Shown here: positions 14,805 through 23,008 of the stretch, one piece after another
Layout: each line of letters starts with the position of its first letter
Numbering within the stretch: position 1 is the stretch's first letter
Origin: Anderseniella sp039978075
GTDB taxonomy: Bacteria > Pseudomonadota > Alphaproteobacteria > Rhizobiales > Aestuariivirgaceae
Reading direction: 5' to 3'
Length of the DNA: 64,000 bases
Assembly (NCBI GenBank): GCA_039978075.1
Contig: JBDWCA010000004.1
Coordinates: forward strand, 248,001 to 312,000
Notes under the pieces: generated by a model
Seen by the model: only the letters and a program-made list of their open reading frames with translations
What the model was told of the DNA's origin: nothing
The model's database searches: none
Program-made: the position numbers and the translations under genes

Positions 14805-15482
14805 ATCCAGGGATCCGATCATGTTTCGCGGCACTGATCGGTATAAAGGTCAGTGCCCGCACGTCTTACAATCGCCATCCTCCAGACCAAATGTAAAAGT
14901 CTATGTGGCAAGATTCTGACGTACCCGTCCTATGTTGTTGACCGGGTTCGGGATGTTGCCATGGTAAGCTCTATCAGCCCGCATTCGATTGCTCATTTGG
15001 CCAGGGTGGTGTCAGAAGCTTCCCATACCTGGGCCACAACCGATGATTGGACTGGAAAAAGTATGCTGATCGGTTGCTGCGTTAACCTTGATTGACAAGC
15101 ACCTCTCCGTCATCGCCGGTTCGCCCATATTTGAACACAATTTCACCCAATTCTCTTCCTGTTTACATCGAACTCGGTGCCTACAGTTAGTGTGTGAGTC
15201 GACAACAAAGGGACGGCCTTTGTGATGCGTAAGTGTTTTGCCGCTTACCCTGTACGCCGGTGTTAAACCGGTACCGGGGCAATATGACTGGTATGAATTT
15301 TGCAGTTGGGACTGCTTATGTTTCATACCCGGTCGTAGATGCCGGATCATGGGGCATTTTTCGATTAATTCATTCGTGAGGGTGAGGGAACTTCGGAGAC
15401 ACACAAGAAGACCGTAAGAGTCGTGTGGAACTACCGCCGAGCTGATCCAGCGGGGTCGTAAGCGGAACAGGGGAATAGCGTT
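14805..15482. other. Divergent intergenic region without a credible gene
   Basis: 678 bp between the minus-strand PotD-like gene and the plus-strand bitopic protein gene. ORFs on the minus strand here lack a ribosome site and family features. It should hold both promoters, but I cannot pick convincing -35/-10 pairs, and I see no strong terminator or repeat. Confidence 0.5.
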
Positions 15483-16544
15483 ATGAGTAACAATGAAAAC
15501 AACGCCCGAAATGGGTTCAAAAACAGCCGAATAGATTTGAGCCAGCTTGGGGACGACAACTGGAACAAGCCCCTGAGCGGCAATCCGGCGACACCCGGGC
15601 CTCGCCGAAAGGCGCCAGCCCTGGTAGCGAGTGCGGGCAGCCGGGGCAGACACCTGGATGATTTGTTCGAAAGCCGGGTGCATGCGGCGACCGCGAGACG
15701 CGCGGCAAAGCAGAAAAAAGGAGAAAGCGGTGTCTGGCTGTTTGCCGGCGGACTTTTTCTGGCAAGTGTGAGCGGTATCGCAGCCGCCTATTATCTGGTC
15801 GGTCCTCCCATGGCCATGTCGGCTTACGGTCCAGATGTGGCAGGATATCAGGCAACGCAAACTACATCGCTTGAAAGTGACAGCAACATTGCCGGCACCA
15901 GTTCACATTTTCAGGGAGTGCCGGTATCTGTAACCATGCCGGCCAGTACGACGGAAAGTGCATCTGATGCACCGGTCATGGCTCAGCCGTCGGCGGGTGT
16001 TCAGTCTGATACTGACATTGTTACCGAAACGGTGGCACGCGACCCTGTTGCACCGACCATCTCGACGGAACCGGTGGCAGCAGAGGAAGTTGTTGCCGTG
16101 GAGAACCAGCCTGCACAGCCACAGGAAAATGAAGTCGCGGCAGTGGCTGCACCGGAAGCACCGGTCGACATTGTACCGAAGACAGAGGCGGTTCAGACTG
16201 AAAGCGAGCGGATGGTGCGTATTGTGCCTACAGCCGTGTCTGAAGAGATTGAAACCAAGACCAATGTGAATACAGCAAAAGCACCTGACGCGTCTGCCGG
16301 ACAATGGGTTGCCGTGCCGACGGAAACCAAACCGGTCGCGCCATCTGAAGTTGCCGCGGCCACGCAGCAGTCGGGCGAAACAAAACCGGTCGCCGGTCCC
16401 GTCAAATCGCAGCAGGAGCTGTTCAAGGAGTTTCAGGAATACCTTGAAAGTTCAGGCCACACTGCTGTGGGAGATAATGAAGGCCAGGAAGAGCTTTTCA
16501 ACAAGTTCATCCGGTGGAGCGTGGAAGCACCGAAAGAGAACTAG
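15483..16544 (+). CDS. Bitopic membrane protein with low-complexity periplasmic stalk and ELFxxF repeats
   Basis: 353 residues. A basic, polar cytoplasmic N-terminus (about 1-78, including RHLDDLFESRVHAATARR) precedes one membrane helix (about 82-105, GVWLFAGGLFLASVSGIAAA) and a long Pro/Val/Glu/Thr-rich disordered stalk (about 110-300). The C-terminal 45 residues carry QQELFKEFQEYL and QEELFNKFIRW. The same type of C-terminal motif occurs in three secreted proteins encoded around it (12786, 18137, 20111). It is the only plus-strand gene in the cluster and its only membrane-anchored member, so it may be a hub linking the secreted proteins to the inner membrane. No known family recognised. Confidence 0.75.
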   Translation: MSNNENNARNGFKNSRIDLSQLGDDNWNKPLSGNPATPGPRRKAPALVASAGSRGRHLDDLFESRVHAATARRAAKQKKGESGVWLFAGGLFLASVSGIAAAYYLVGPPMAMSAYGPDVAGYQATQTTSLESDSNIAGTSSHFQGVPVSVTMPASTTESASDAPVMAQPSAGVQSDTDIVTETVARDPVAPTISTEPVAAEEVVAVENQPAQPQENEVAAVAAPEAPVDIVPKTEAVQTESERMVRIVPTAVSEEIETKTNVNTAKAPDASAGQWVAVPTETKPVAPSEVAAATQQSGETKPVAGPVKSQQELFKEFQEYLESSGHTAVGDNEGQEELFNKFIRWSVEAPKEN

Positions 16545-16610
16545 ATCCGGTCCGATTGTCAGAGATAGTTGACGATCGCAAATTCCGGCAGGTGCGCATC
16601 CCAAAATAAT

Positions 16611-16645
16611 TGAGCGCGGTTTTGATATCCTCAATACCGCGCTCA
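16611..16645. terminator. Bidirectional terminator between convergent genes
   Basis: TGAGCGCGGT (16611-16620) pairs perfectly with ACCGCGCTCA (16636-16645). A T-rich tail follows on the plus strand (TTGTTTG) and an A-rich stretch precedes it. It lies between the ends of the bitopic protein gene and the LysM-binding-protein gene. Confidence 0.6.
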
Positions 16646-16675
16646 TTGTTTGTGGTCAGTGCAGCAGCTTGTGAA

Positions 16676-17767
16676 CTACTTTGTTTTGGCTCTGTGTTCC
16701 GCCAACTGGCGCGTGACGATCCGGAACCATTCACCTGACTCTTTCAGTTTGGTAATACCGCTGTCCAGTGTGGCAACATATTCTTTCGCATTGGGATTGG
16801 ACTTGGCAATTACGGCATGCATGGTCGCGACATAAGACAGATGATCCTGAAATTTGACCTTGTCCTTGGCTCCGAGTTTGGCAATGGCGCCTTCAGCGAC
16901 ATCTGAGGCCAGAACAACGCCATCATATTTACCCGAAACCAGTCCTTCAAAACATCCCGCCGGGCTGTTTTCGCGAGTGAATGTGATGTTCGGTTCAACC
17001 AGACCGTATTCTTCCATCATGAACGTGGCATATCCCGAAGGCCGGCAGAGATGAAGACCGAACAGATCCTTGTGACTTGCAGGACGCGGTTGGTTGGCGC
17101 GGGTATAATAACCGATGATCTGCTCGAACAGAGGCTGTGACCAGTCAAGGTTGTTGCAACGGAATTTCGAGCCATCGCCCAATTTCTCGACAACGTCGCA
17201 ATTCGGTCTGAACCAAACCAGGCTGAAATCATAGGCATGATCTGAAATCAGTGGCTGCAGGTGGGCTCCCCAATCGTTGATGAAGTCGATCTTGTAGGCG
17301 GGTTTGCCATCAGCAAGTGACATGGCCACATTTGCCACCTCGGTGATCATGCCGCCCTGGGCCTGGTCTTCGTTGGTAAACGGTGCCCAGTCTGTCCCAA
17401 CGACGAAGCGAATTTCACGAGGTTTCGGTGGCGGCAGTGCTTCTGTGGTGGATGCAGGGCGCAGTGTAGATGCATCGGCGGTGGAAGGAGAAACATTATC
17501 CAGACAGGGGATGTTGAGTACGGAGCCTTCCTGAATGAACGAGGGGTTTGATCCAATAACGCCTGAATTGACACTATAGATGAGCTGGAAGCTGGCTGCG
17601 TCCCGGTAAGCGCGCTGGGCTATTTCGCTGAGACTGTCACCGCGTGCGATCGTGTACGGTTCGCCACACTGTATGGACTGTGCCATTGTCGGGCTGGGGC
17701 TGACGGTGGCGGCGGTGGTCAGAACGCCGGCAACGGCACATGCTGATAACAGATTAAGTCGTTTCAT
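16676..17767 (-). CDS. LysM-containing amino-acid-type (family 3) substrate-binding protein
   Basis: 363 residues; ATG 17767 has GGAGAA upstream and starts a signal peptide (RLNLLSACAVAGVLTTAATV). A LysM domain follows at about 40-90 (YTIARGDSLSEIAQRAY, then GSVLNIP), then a Pro/Ser/Thr linker. From about 120 it is a family-3 binding domain (RFVVGTDWAPFTNEDQAQGG, YDFSLVWFRPNC, HLCRPSGYATF, SGKYDGVVLASDVAEGAI). Family 3 proteins feed amino-acid ABC transporters, but no permease or ATPase is near. LysM implies attachment to peptidoglycan, as for the PotD-like protein 2 kb away. A role as a wall-bound sensor or scavenger is inference. Confidence 0.85.
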   Translation of the reverse strand: MKRLNLLSACAVAGVLTTAATVSPSPTMAQSIQCGEPYTIARGDSLSEIAQRAYRDAASFQLIYSVNSGVIGSNPSFIQEGSVLNIPCLDNVSPSTADASTLRPASTTEALPPPKPREIRFVVGTDWAPFTNEDQAQGGMITEVANVAMSLADGKPAYKIDFINDWGAHLQPLISDHAYDFSLVWFRPNCDVVEKLGDGSKFRCNNLDWSQPLFEQIIGYYTRANQPRPASHKDLFGLHLCRPSGYATFMMEEYGLVEPNITFTRENSPAGCFEGLVSGKYDGVVLASDVAEGAIAKLGAKDKVKFQDHLSYVATMHAVIAKSNPNAKEYVATLDSGITKLKESGEWFRIVTRQLAEHRAKTK

Positions 17768-18136
17768 ATTGTTCTCCAGAAGTCGAAACCAGATGGGGGT
17801 TAAAGCGATTTGATTGAATGTCTCAGACTGAGCGTGCTTGGAAATAATCAAGGCGTGGAAATCATCCAGCTATTGCCGCAGGGCCAATGCGTGGGCCGGT
17901 CACCGAGAAGCCCACCATGGTACCGAACACCTTCCCTCGAAGAGGCAGGTTCGGGGCCCGTCAGATGGGGCCAGGTCCGGACGTCGCAGAGATGAGAGCT
18001 GCTGTCTTGCCTCGTGCAGAGACCCATTGTGTCATCGCATCGGTGATGTTTCCTGCCGTACCCTCTTTTCTCGCCGTCCCGTTTTTATTTTTTGTCTGCC
18101 ATGTTCATCCGCTGGACCGGGGCCACGACATTTGTT
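17768..18136. other. Intergenic region without a recognised feature
   Basis: 369 bp between the LysM-binding-protein gene and the next minus-strand gene. Only unsupported ORFs occur. It presumably contains the promoter of the gene at 16676-17767. Confidence 0.45.
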
Positions 18137-18508
18137 TTAGTTCGCGGCATTCCTTTTGCGCCACTCGAGAAATTCGCGAAAATCCTCATTGTTCTTGCGC
18201 CATTCGAGAAAGGCGCGGAACAACTCCAGCTGCTCATCCTGGCTGAGCTCTGTTTGCTGGGTTTGAGCTGCCGGCGCGGGCGACAGGTCTGGGCACCCGG
18301 CACCTTCACAACGTACATCTGCAACTGGAATTTTGATCTGGCCGACAGAGGTTGCGACGACATACATGTCGTCGTCCAACTTAAGTAAATCGCCTTCAAT
18401 CCGGGTGTAGCCATCATTGGAGACAAGCACGACCGGCCCGGCATTAGCCACAACACTGAAGGTCGCTGCCCACACTACACAAAAAGAAAAAATGGCCGCA
18501 CGCTGCAT
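18137..18508 (-). CDS. Small secreted protein with C-terminal ELFxxFxxW-type repeats (paralogue 2)
   Basis: 123 residues; ATG 18508 has GGGGAG upstream. A signal peptide (IFSFCVVWAATFSVVANA) is followed by a small domain GPVVLVSNDGYTRIEGDLL, DDDMYVVATSVGQIKIPV and the cysteine pair RCEGAGCPDL, then a Gln/Pro linker. The tail holds a near-perfect tandem motif, ELFRAFLEWRKNN followed at once by EDFREFLEWRKRN. It is clearly paralogous in design to the product of 12786-13166: same domain order, same cysteine spacing and the same FLEWRKxN tail. Periplasmic, function unknown. Confidence 0.75.
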   Translation of the reverse strand: MQRAAIFSFCVVWAATFSVVANAGPVVLVSNDGYTRIEGDLLKLDDDMYVVATSVGQIKIPVADVRCEGAGCPDLSPAPAAQTQQTELSQDEQLELFRAFLEWRKNNEDFREFLEWRKRNAAN

Positions 18509-18894
18509 CTTGATCTCCCCTGATCACAGCCTTGCCCGGCAACACGATATTTGGCGAATAGTGCCGCAAAGTACTACTCAACATCGGAAATGGAACGCTA
18601 GATCATCAACCGCAATGTGAGCTCTCTGAATGGACATATTCAGCTCACAGAATGGTCTTTGTTACATCCAAATATGTCGAAAATGCGCATTGCTACTTGT
18701 CAGCCAGGCGAGATATGTTTTTATCTTCGAGAGGATGTTTCAAAATCCCAGTTTGACACAAAATCAGTCGCCAAATTCCGACAAATGACGATTGACGGGT
18801 GTTCGTCGAGAGCTGTTGGGGGGCATGTCTTGCTGTAGGGAACCACCTCTGGTGGGCTGGGAAAGGTCGTCATGGAAGAACGCGACTTCATGAA
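18509..18894. other. Non-coding stretch with a bulged hairpin
   Basis: No credible gene. One structured element: GTGAG (18617-18621) and CTGAAT (18626-18631) pair with ATTCAG (18638-18643) and CTCAC (18644-18648) around a 6-nt loop, about 110 bp upstream of the gene at 18137-18508. It could be regulatory or merely chance. Confidence 0.4.
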
Positions 18895-19063
18895 CGATGC
18901 TTGCAGTGCGCGGCGATTTATCTGCAGGCGTCATCGGACTCCTGAATGAAGGTGTGGCTGCCGGCAATTTTCACGAGTTTGCTGTTCGGGATTTGCTCCA
19001 CCAACCTGTTTCGTGCGGGCAGGGGAGCCTGACCATCGTTCTGGCCGGCGAGCATCGATGGCG
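18895..19063 (-). pseudogene. C-terminal fragment of an alpha/beta hydrolase
   Basis: Directly after the TctC-like stop codon, read on the minus strand, about 48 codons run TPSMLAGQNDGQAPLPARN, RLVEQIPNSKLVKIAGS, HTFIQESDDACR and then stop. This is the usual end of an alpha/beta-hydrolase: a strand with G-x-x-D, a helix, then the histidine-bearing loop. The rest of the enzyme is missing. Reading in this frame continues only as nonsense inside the TctC-like gene, so the breakpoint lies at or very near the gene's end. Confidence 0.5.
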
Positions 19064-20050
19064 TCAGTTGACGGCCTTTGTCTCCGCCAGGATCTTGCGA
19101 TGTGTTTCCTTGCCGGAGATCCAGTACTCCATGAGAGTCTCGCCAGTGGCAAACTCGCCGCGCAGGCTGTTGGAGTTCATGTAATCCTGCCACTCCTTGG
19201 ATTCATAAACGCCCTGGAACACCTCCTGGTAAAACGCAACTACATCCGGAGACAGTCCTGGTGGTCCGACGATTGACCGTTGCATGAAATAGGTCATGTC
19301 GTGGCCCAGTTCAGCGAAAGTGGGTACGTCGGGATACTGATCCAACCGTTCAGGAGTAAACGCCGCAATCGGCAGCGACTTGCCCTGCCTGTAGTACTTA
19401 TCCTGCTCGGATGGGTTGTTCACCGTGGAGTTGGCCTTGGCCTCGATCAGTTCCTTGGCAACAGCACCACCGCCCTTGAATGGCTTGTAGGCCATTTTCA
19501 GACTGTAGGTCTGGTTCAGCAGGTTGGTGAGCAGGTTGTCTTCGCCACCCTTGCCGGTGCCGGCCATGAGCCATTGAGGGCCCTTGGCCGAAGCCTGCTT
19601 GATGAACTGATCGAGATTTGAGATGCCGCTGTCCTTGGTAACCCATAGCAGGAATGTATCTTCGGCCATGCGCGCAATCGGTGCGAATGTCGTAATATCA
19701 ATACCCAGCTTCGGTTGACGCAGAGGTGTGGTAAAGAAGCTGTTGAGGGTCACCATGACCACATGCGGATTGCCGGTGTTGTCTTTCATGAATTTCAGTG
19801 CATCGCCACCGGAGTTTCCGGGCATGTTTACCGGCTCGAAGGGGACCGGCGACATTTCCTCATCGTTCATTATCTTGATGAACCGTCGCGCCATCTTGTC
19901 GGCGCCGCCGCCCTTACCGGCCATAATGATCAGTTTGACCGGTTGTTCCGGATACCACTCGGCAGCAGCTTGCCCGATAGAGGCGAATGCAAAGCCCAGC
20001 ATTGCTGCTGCAATCAGGCTGACACGATGAAAGAGGCGGAATGAATTCAT
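19064..20050 (-). CDS. TctC-like tripartite tricarboxylate transporter substrate-binding protein
   Basis: 328 residues from ATG 20050, with a signal peptide (LFHRVSLIAAAMLGFAFAS) and the family start EWYPEQPVKLIIMAGKGGGAD. Later blocks are ARRFIKIMN, VNMPGNSGGDALKFM, TPLRQPKLGIDITTFAPIAR and DQYPDVPTFAELGHDM. TctC proteins bind carboxylates for TctAB permeases, but none is here. The gene follows the TAXI-family gene by 60 bp on the same strand, so the two are probably co-transcribed. Its 3' end abuts a fragment of an unrelated hydrolase. Confidence 0.87.
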   Translation of the reverse strand: MNSFRLFHRVSLIAAAMLGFAFASIGQAAAEWYPEQPVKLIIMAGKGGGADKMARRFIKIMNDEEMSPVPFEPVNMPGNSGGDALKFMKDNTGNPHVVMVTLNSFFTTPLRQPKLGIDITTFAPIARMAEDTFLLWVTKDSGISNLDQFIKQASAKGPQWLMAGTGKGGEDNLLTNLLNQTYSLKMAYKPFKGGGAVAKELIEAKANSTVNNPSEQDKYYRQGKSLPIAAFTPERLDQYPDVPTFAELGHDMTYFMQRSIVGPPGLSPDVVAFYQEVFQGVYESKEWQDYMNSNSLRGEFATGETLMEYWISGKETHRKILAETKAVN

Positions 20051-20110
20051 GACTGGGTTCACACTGATCTGGTTGGTTTGGCTATGCACCGGGGCAAAAG
20101 GTTGGCGTTG

Positions 20111-21265
20111 TTACTGGTTGGCAGTGCTGGTGTTTACCCAATCCTTGAAGCCCTTGAAAATCTGCTCGGCATCGGTTTTCGAGATTTCCCCGGACACGCG
20201 AATGTTTGCTTCAGCAAGATACTGGGTGAAAGCCGCCCTCAGATCGGCAGCACTGCAACTGCCGAAATTTGTTGCAACAGCAGGTTGAGGCGCGGCATCG
20301 ACAGCCGCCTTGACCCGTATCCAGTTGTCGAGACGCGCCGACATATTGAATTCCTGCCACTTGGGGTGGTTGGGCCGTTTCTTCAGTTCCGCAGCGTTGG
20401 GGAAGAACTGGTTGATGAACTTGGATACCTTGCGATAGCGCTTGGTATCCTGTTTCCAGTTGAACGCCAGCAACACGTTTTGCACCGATACCGTAGAGAT
20501 ATTTTCGCCTTCCGGGATCAACCTCGGGTAATCGCTTGCGCTGATACTTGCAGGAATGTAGTCCGGCATGTTTTCCGGGTCGATGGGAACGGGCAGCAAC
20601 CGCAACCCGGTACTGGGCAGGTTCTCGTACATGCGGACTGGTTTTCCCGATACACTGATCACGGCATCCAGTTCGCCTTTCTGGAGTTTCAGCAAAGCCC
20701 GGGCATAGTCGTCATATACTGGTTTGTACTGGACGTTGGCAGCGCCAAAAATGGTGCGTGCCGAATAATCACCACTGCCTTCTTTCGGACCCACGCCGAT
20801 CCTTCCACCAGCAAGGTCCTGTATTTTTTTCGCCTTCTCGGGTGCCAGCAGGTGCACTTCCTCGTTGAACAATTTGGTGACGTAGGCCACACGGCGTTCA
20901 AGTTTGGGGAATGTGTTCTCCACTTTGATTTTTTCGAGCGTGTCGAGCGAGACAATGGCCAGATCTATGTCGCGCAGGAACAAAAGGTCGGAAATGTTCT
21001 CAGCGCCGCCACGGCCAGAAATCGTCATCAGCCTTAGGCCGTCCTCGCGCGCCAGCAGGCTGGCGATTTCGGATGCCGCGCGAAAAGATGTACTGTTCAC
21101 GTCTTCAGCTACCACCCGAATCACATTGTCGGCAGCCTGCTTGCGCAGCTTCCATTCGGCTCCGGTCGTGGCCTGTTGAGAATACGCGCCAGGAGCAAGC
21201 ATGGTGAGAAAGAAGGTTAGGAAAATGAGTATGGTAGCAATTGACAGCGGGTATCTCTTCGCCAT
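20111..21265 (-). CDS. TAXI-family TRAP transporter substrate-binding protein
   Basis: 384 residues; ATG 21265 has GAAAGG upstream and begins a signal peptide (ATILIFLTFFLTMLAPGAYS). TAXI features include SEIASLLAREDGLRLMTISG, the segment DLAIVSLDTLEKIK, GRIGVGPKEGSGDYSARTIF and GELDAVISVSGKPVRM. After the binding domain comes an added C-terminal region with two cysteine-free helices ending DAEQIFKGFKDWVN, similar to the tail motif of the small secreted proteins nearby. TAXI proteins usually serve a fused DctQM (TRAP) permease; none is present. It is the first gene of a TAXI-TctC pair. Confidence 0.85.
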   Translation of the reverse strand: MAKRYPLSIATILIFLTFFLTMLAPGAYSQQATTGAEWKLRKQAADNVIRVVAEDVNSTSFRAASEIASLLAREDGLRLMTISGRGGAENISDLLFLRDIDLAIVSLDTLEKIKVENTFPKLERRVAYVTKLFNEEVHLLAPEKAKKIQDLAGGRIGVGPKEGSGDYSARTIFGAANVQYKPVYDDYARALLKLQKGELDAVISVSGKPVRMYENLPSTGLRLLPVPIDPENMPDYIPASISASDYPRLIPEGENISTVSVQNVLLAFNWKQDTKRYRKVSKFINQFFPNAAELKKRPNHPKWQEFNMSARLDNWIRVKAAVDAAPQPAVATNFGSCSAADLRAAFTQYLAEANIRVSGEISKTDAEQIFKGFKDWVNTSTANQ

Positions 21266-21529
21266 TACGAACCTTTCATCCAAATACCAGCAGTGCAAGG
21301 CCCCCGGCACTATCGTAACCGCCCCTGTCCGCTTGTAAGATCAATTATGCCGTCATTGGGACACTCGCTTCTGGAAGTGACCTTAGTTTGTGGTTTTCGC
21401 GTCATAAATTGGGCGAAAACACGTTTAAGAAAAGGCAGTCTGTATTTGATGCTTCTGAAAGGATGAATATAGCTTGTTAATTGGCCAGCTTTTAGGCCAG
21501 CCAGAACACAACATCGATAAGGAAAGCAT

Positions 21530-22171
21530 ATGGCGAATACATCATCTGCGAAACGCAACCTGATCGAGGGCCGCGCCGCACTGATTGTTATAGACATTCA
21601 GGCGAGTACCTTCATTGACAGCAGCGATATGAGGGCAATCGACAACATGCCCGGCTACAAGGAGCGGATGGAACGGGCCCGCATGGCGATCGATGGCGCG
21701 CGGGAACACTCCATACCGGTGATTTTCATTCAGGAAGTCCACCGTCTCGATCTGGTCGACTTCGGTCGGGAACTGGACGGAGATGAGGATGTTCACTGTC
21801 TGGAGGATGATCCCGGCACCGAAATTGCCAAACAGGAGATGGGCTTCCTTCCGACCGATTATCTCATCAGGAAGCGGCGTTATTCGGCGTTCTTCGGGAC
21901 GGATTTCGAGATCCTGCTGCGTGGTCTGAAGATCGATACTCTTTTGTTGTGTGGAGGGCTGACCGATGTGTGTGTGCATTACACTTTCGTGGACGCACAT
22001 CAGTCGGACTATTTTTGCCGGGTCATCGAGGATTGCGTGGCGGGATCAAGTCTTGACGCGCATGAAGCATCGCTGCGTGCCATGGAGTATCTGCAGTCTG
22101 GAGCCCGCCGATCTCTGAGCGAAGTTGTTTCAGCAATGAGCGGCTCTACAAATTTCCGTGTGCCGGCGTAA
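21530..22171 (+). CDS. Isochorismatase-family cysteine hydrolase
   Basis: 213 residues. The catalytic triad of the family is visible: Asp in ALIVIDIQ, Lys in LIRKRRYSAFFGTD, and Cys in LLLCGGLTDVCVHYT. Members hydrolyse isochorismate, nicotinamide or carbamoylated small molecules; the substrate cannot be told from sequence. ATG 21530 follows AAGGA. It stands alone, divergent from the TAXI-TctC pair. Confidence 0.88.
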   Translation: MANTSSAKRNLIEGRAALIVIDIQASTFIDSSDMRAIDNMPGYKERMERARMAIDGAREHSIPVIFIQEVHRLDLVDFGRELDGDEDVHCLEDDPGTEIAKQEMGFLPTDYLIRKRRYSAFFGTDFEILLRGLKIDTLLLCGGLTDVCVHYTFVDAHQSDYFCRVIEDCVAGSSLDAHEASLRAMEYLQSGARRSLSEVVSAMSGSTNFRVPA

Positions 22172-22289
22172 TGATCTGCTCTGACATCTTCACTTCACAA
22201 CAATAAGTATTATGATGATCGGCACATTCACACGCTGATGCTTGTGACCAACCCCGGGGGATATCCAAACCTGTGACGGAAGGTCCAAA

Positions 22290-22718
22290 ATGAAAACAAG
22301 ATTGATAATTGCAGTACAAGCGGTGCTGCTGGCCGGAGGTATGAGCGTGGCCGGAGGTGTTTTGGCGCCTGACACGGCACATTCGGCCAAGTCGTGCGGA
22401 TTCGGCTGGGCGAAACCGGGCAGATACAAAGTGTCCGGCAATTTCCGGGGCAGGGTTGAAGCGACATCGGCTCGTTTGACATCTGATTGCCGCGTGTCCC
22501 TGCAGATACCCGGTGTGTTCACCGGAGGTCGCGTCAAGAAATCCGGCAAGTGCCTGCGGTTTGCGCTCAAGGTTGAAGGCCAGCGCAAAGTGTTTTTCGC
22601 AAAATGGTGCAATACCTATGGTGTGGTTCCCTGGAAAGGCCGGGATATCCGTGCGGAGATCAAGCCGATCTCCATTGAAACCCCCAGCGTGCGGCCGAAA
22701 ACGAATTTCAACAATTGA
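22290..22718 (+). CDS. Small secreted basic protein
   Basis: 142 residues; GGAAGG precedes ATG 22290. A signal peptide (LIIAVQAVLLAGGMSVAGG) is followed by a cysteine-containing basic domain (KSCGFGWAKPGRYKVSGNF, TSDCRVSLQIP, GKCLRFALKVEG, KWCNTYGVVPW): four cysteines that could form two disulfides. No family recognised. A hairpin terminator follows. It stands alone. Confidence 0.6.
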   Translation: MKTRLIIAVQAVLLAGGMSVAGGVLAPDTAHSAKSCGFGWAKPGRYKVSGNFRGRVEATSARLTSDCRVSLQIPGVFTGGRVKKSGKCLRFALKVEGQRKVFFAKWCNTYGVVPWKGRDIRAEIKPISIETPSVRPKTNFNN

Positions 22719-22740
22719 GGTGAATTCGTCTTCATGTATT

Positions 22741-22774
22741 CAAACCGGGTCCGGGCTTGTCCGGGCCCGGTTTG
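22741..22774 (+). terminator. Hairpin terminator candidate
   Basis: CAAACCGGG (22741-22749) pairs with CCCGGTTTG (22766-22774) after the small secreted protein gene. The downstream T content is modest. Confidence 0.5.
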
Positions 22775-23008
22775 TTGTCGTTGGGGTCAATAACCCCTTA
22801 CTTTGATATTGCCTGACCTCATGATGCATTCGTTTTTGTAACAACGAAAATTTACAAAGTTACAAAAGTCAAATTTGTCAACAACAAGGATTACATCTTG
22901 ACCCAGTTTGGCTCGGGTTTTGTTTTCGCATGACCTAAACAGGAAGGATACGGAAAGCCAAAGCCGCGATGAAAGCTTTCCCGGCGCGCCCACTTTGGAG
23001 GAAACATC

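Noticed and set aside
15012..15860. 282-codon minus-strand ORF across the divergent region
   Set aside because: Overlaps the well-supported bitopic protein gene, has no ribosome site and no domain pattern.
20078..21037. 319-codon plus-strand ORF opposite the TAXI gene
   Set aside because: Antisense to a well-conserved TAXI-family gene.
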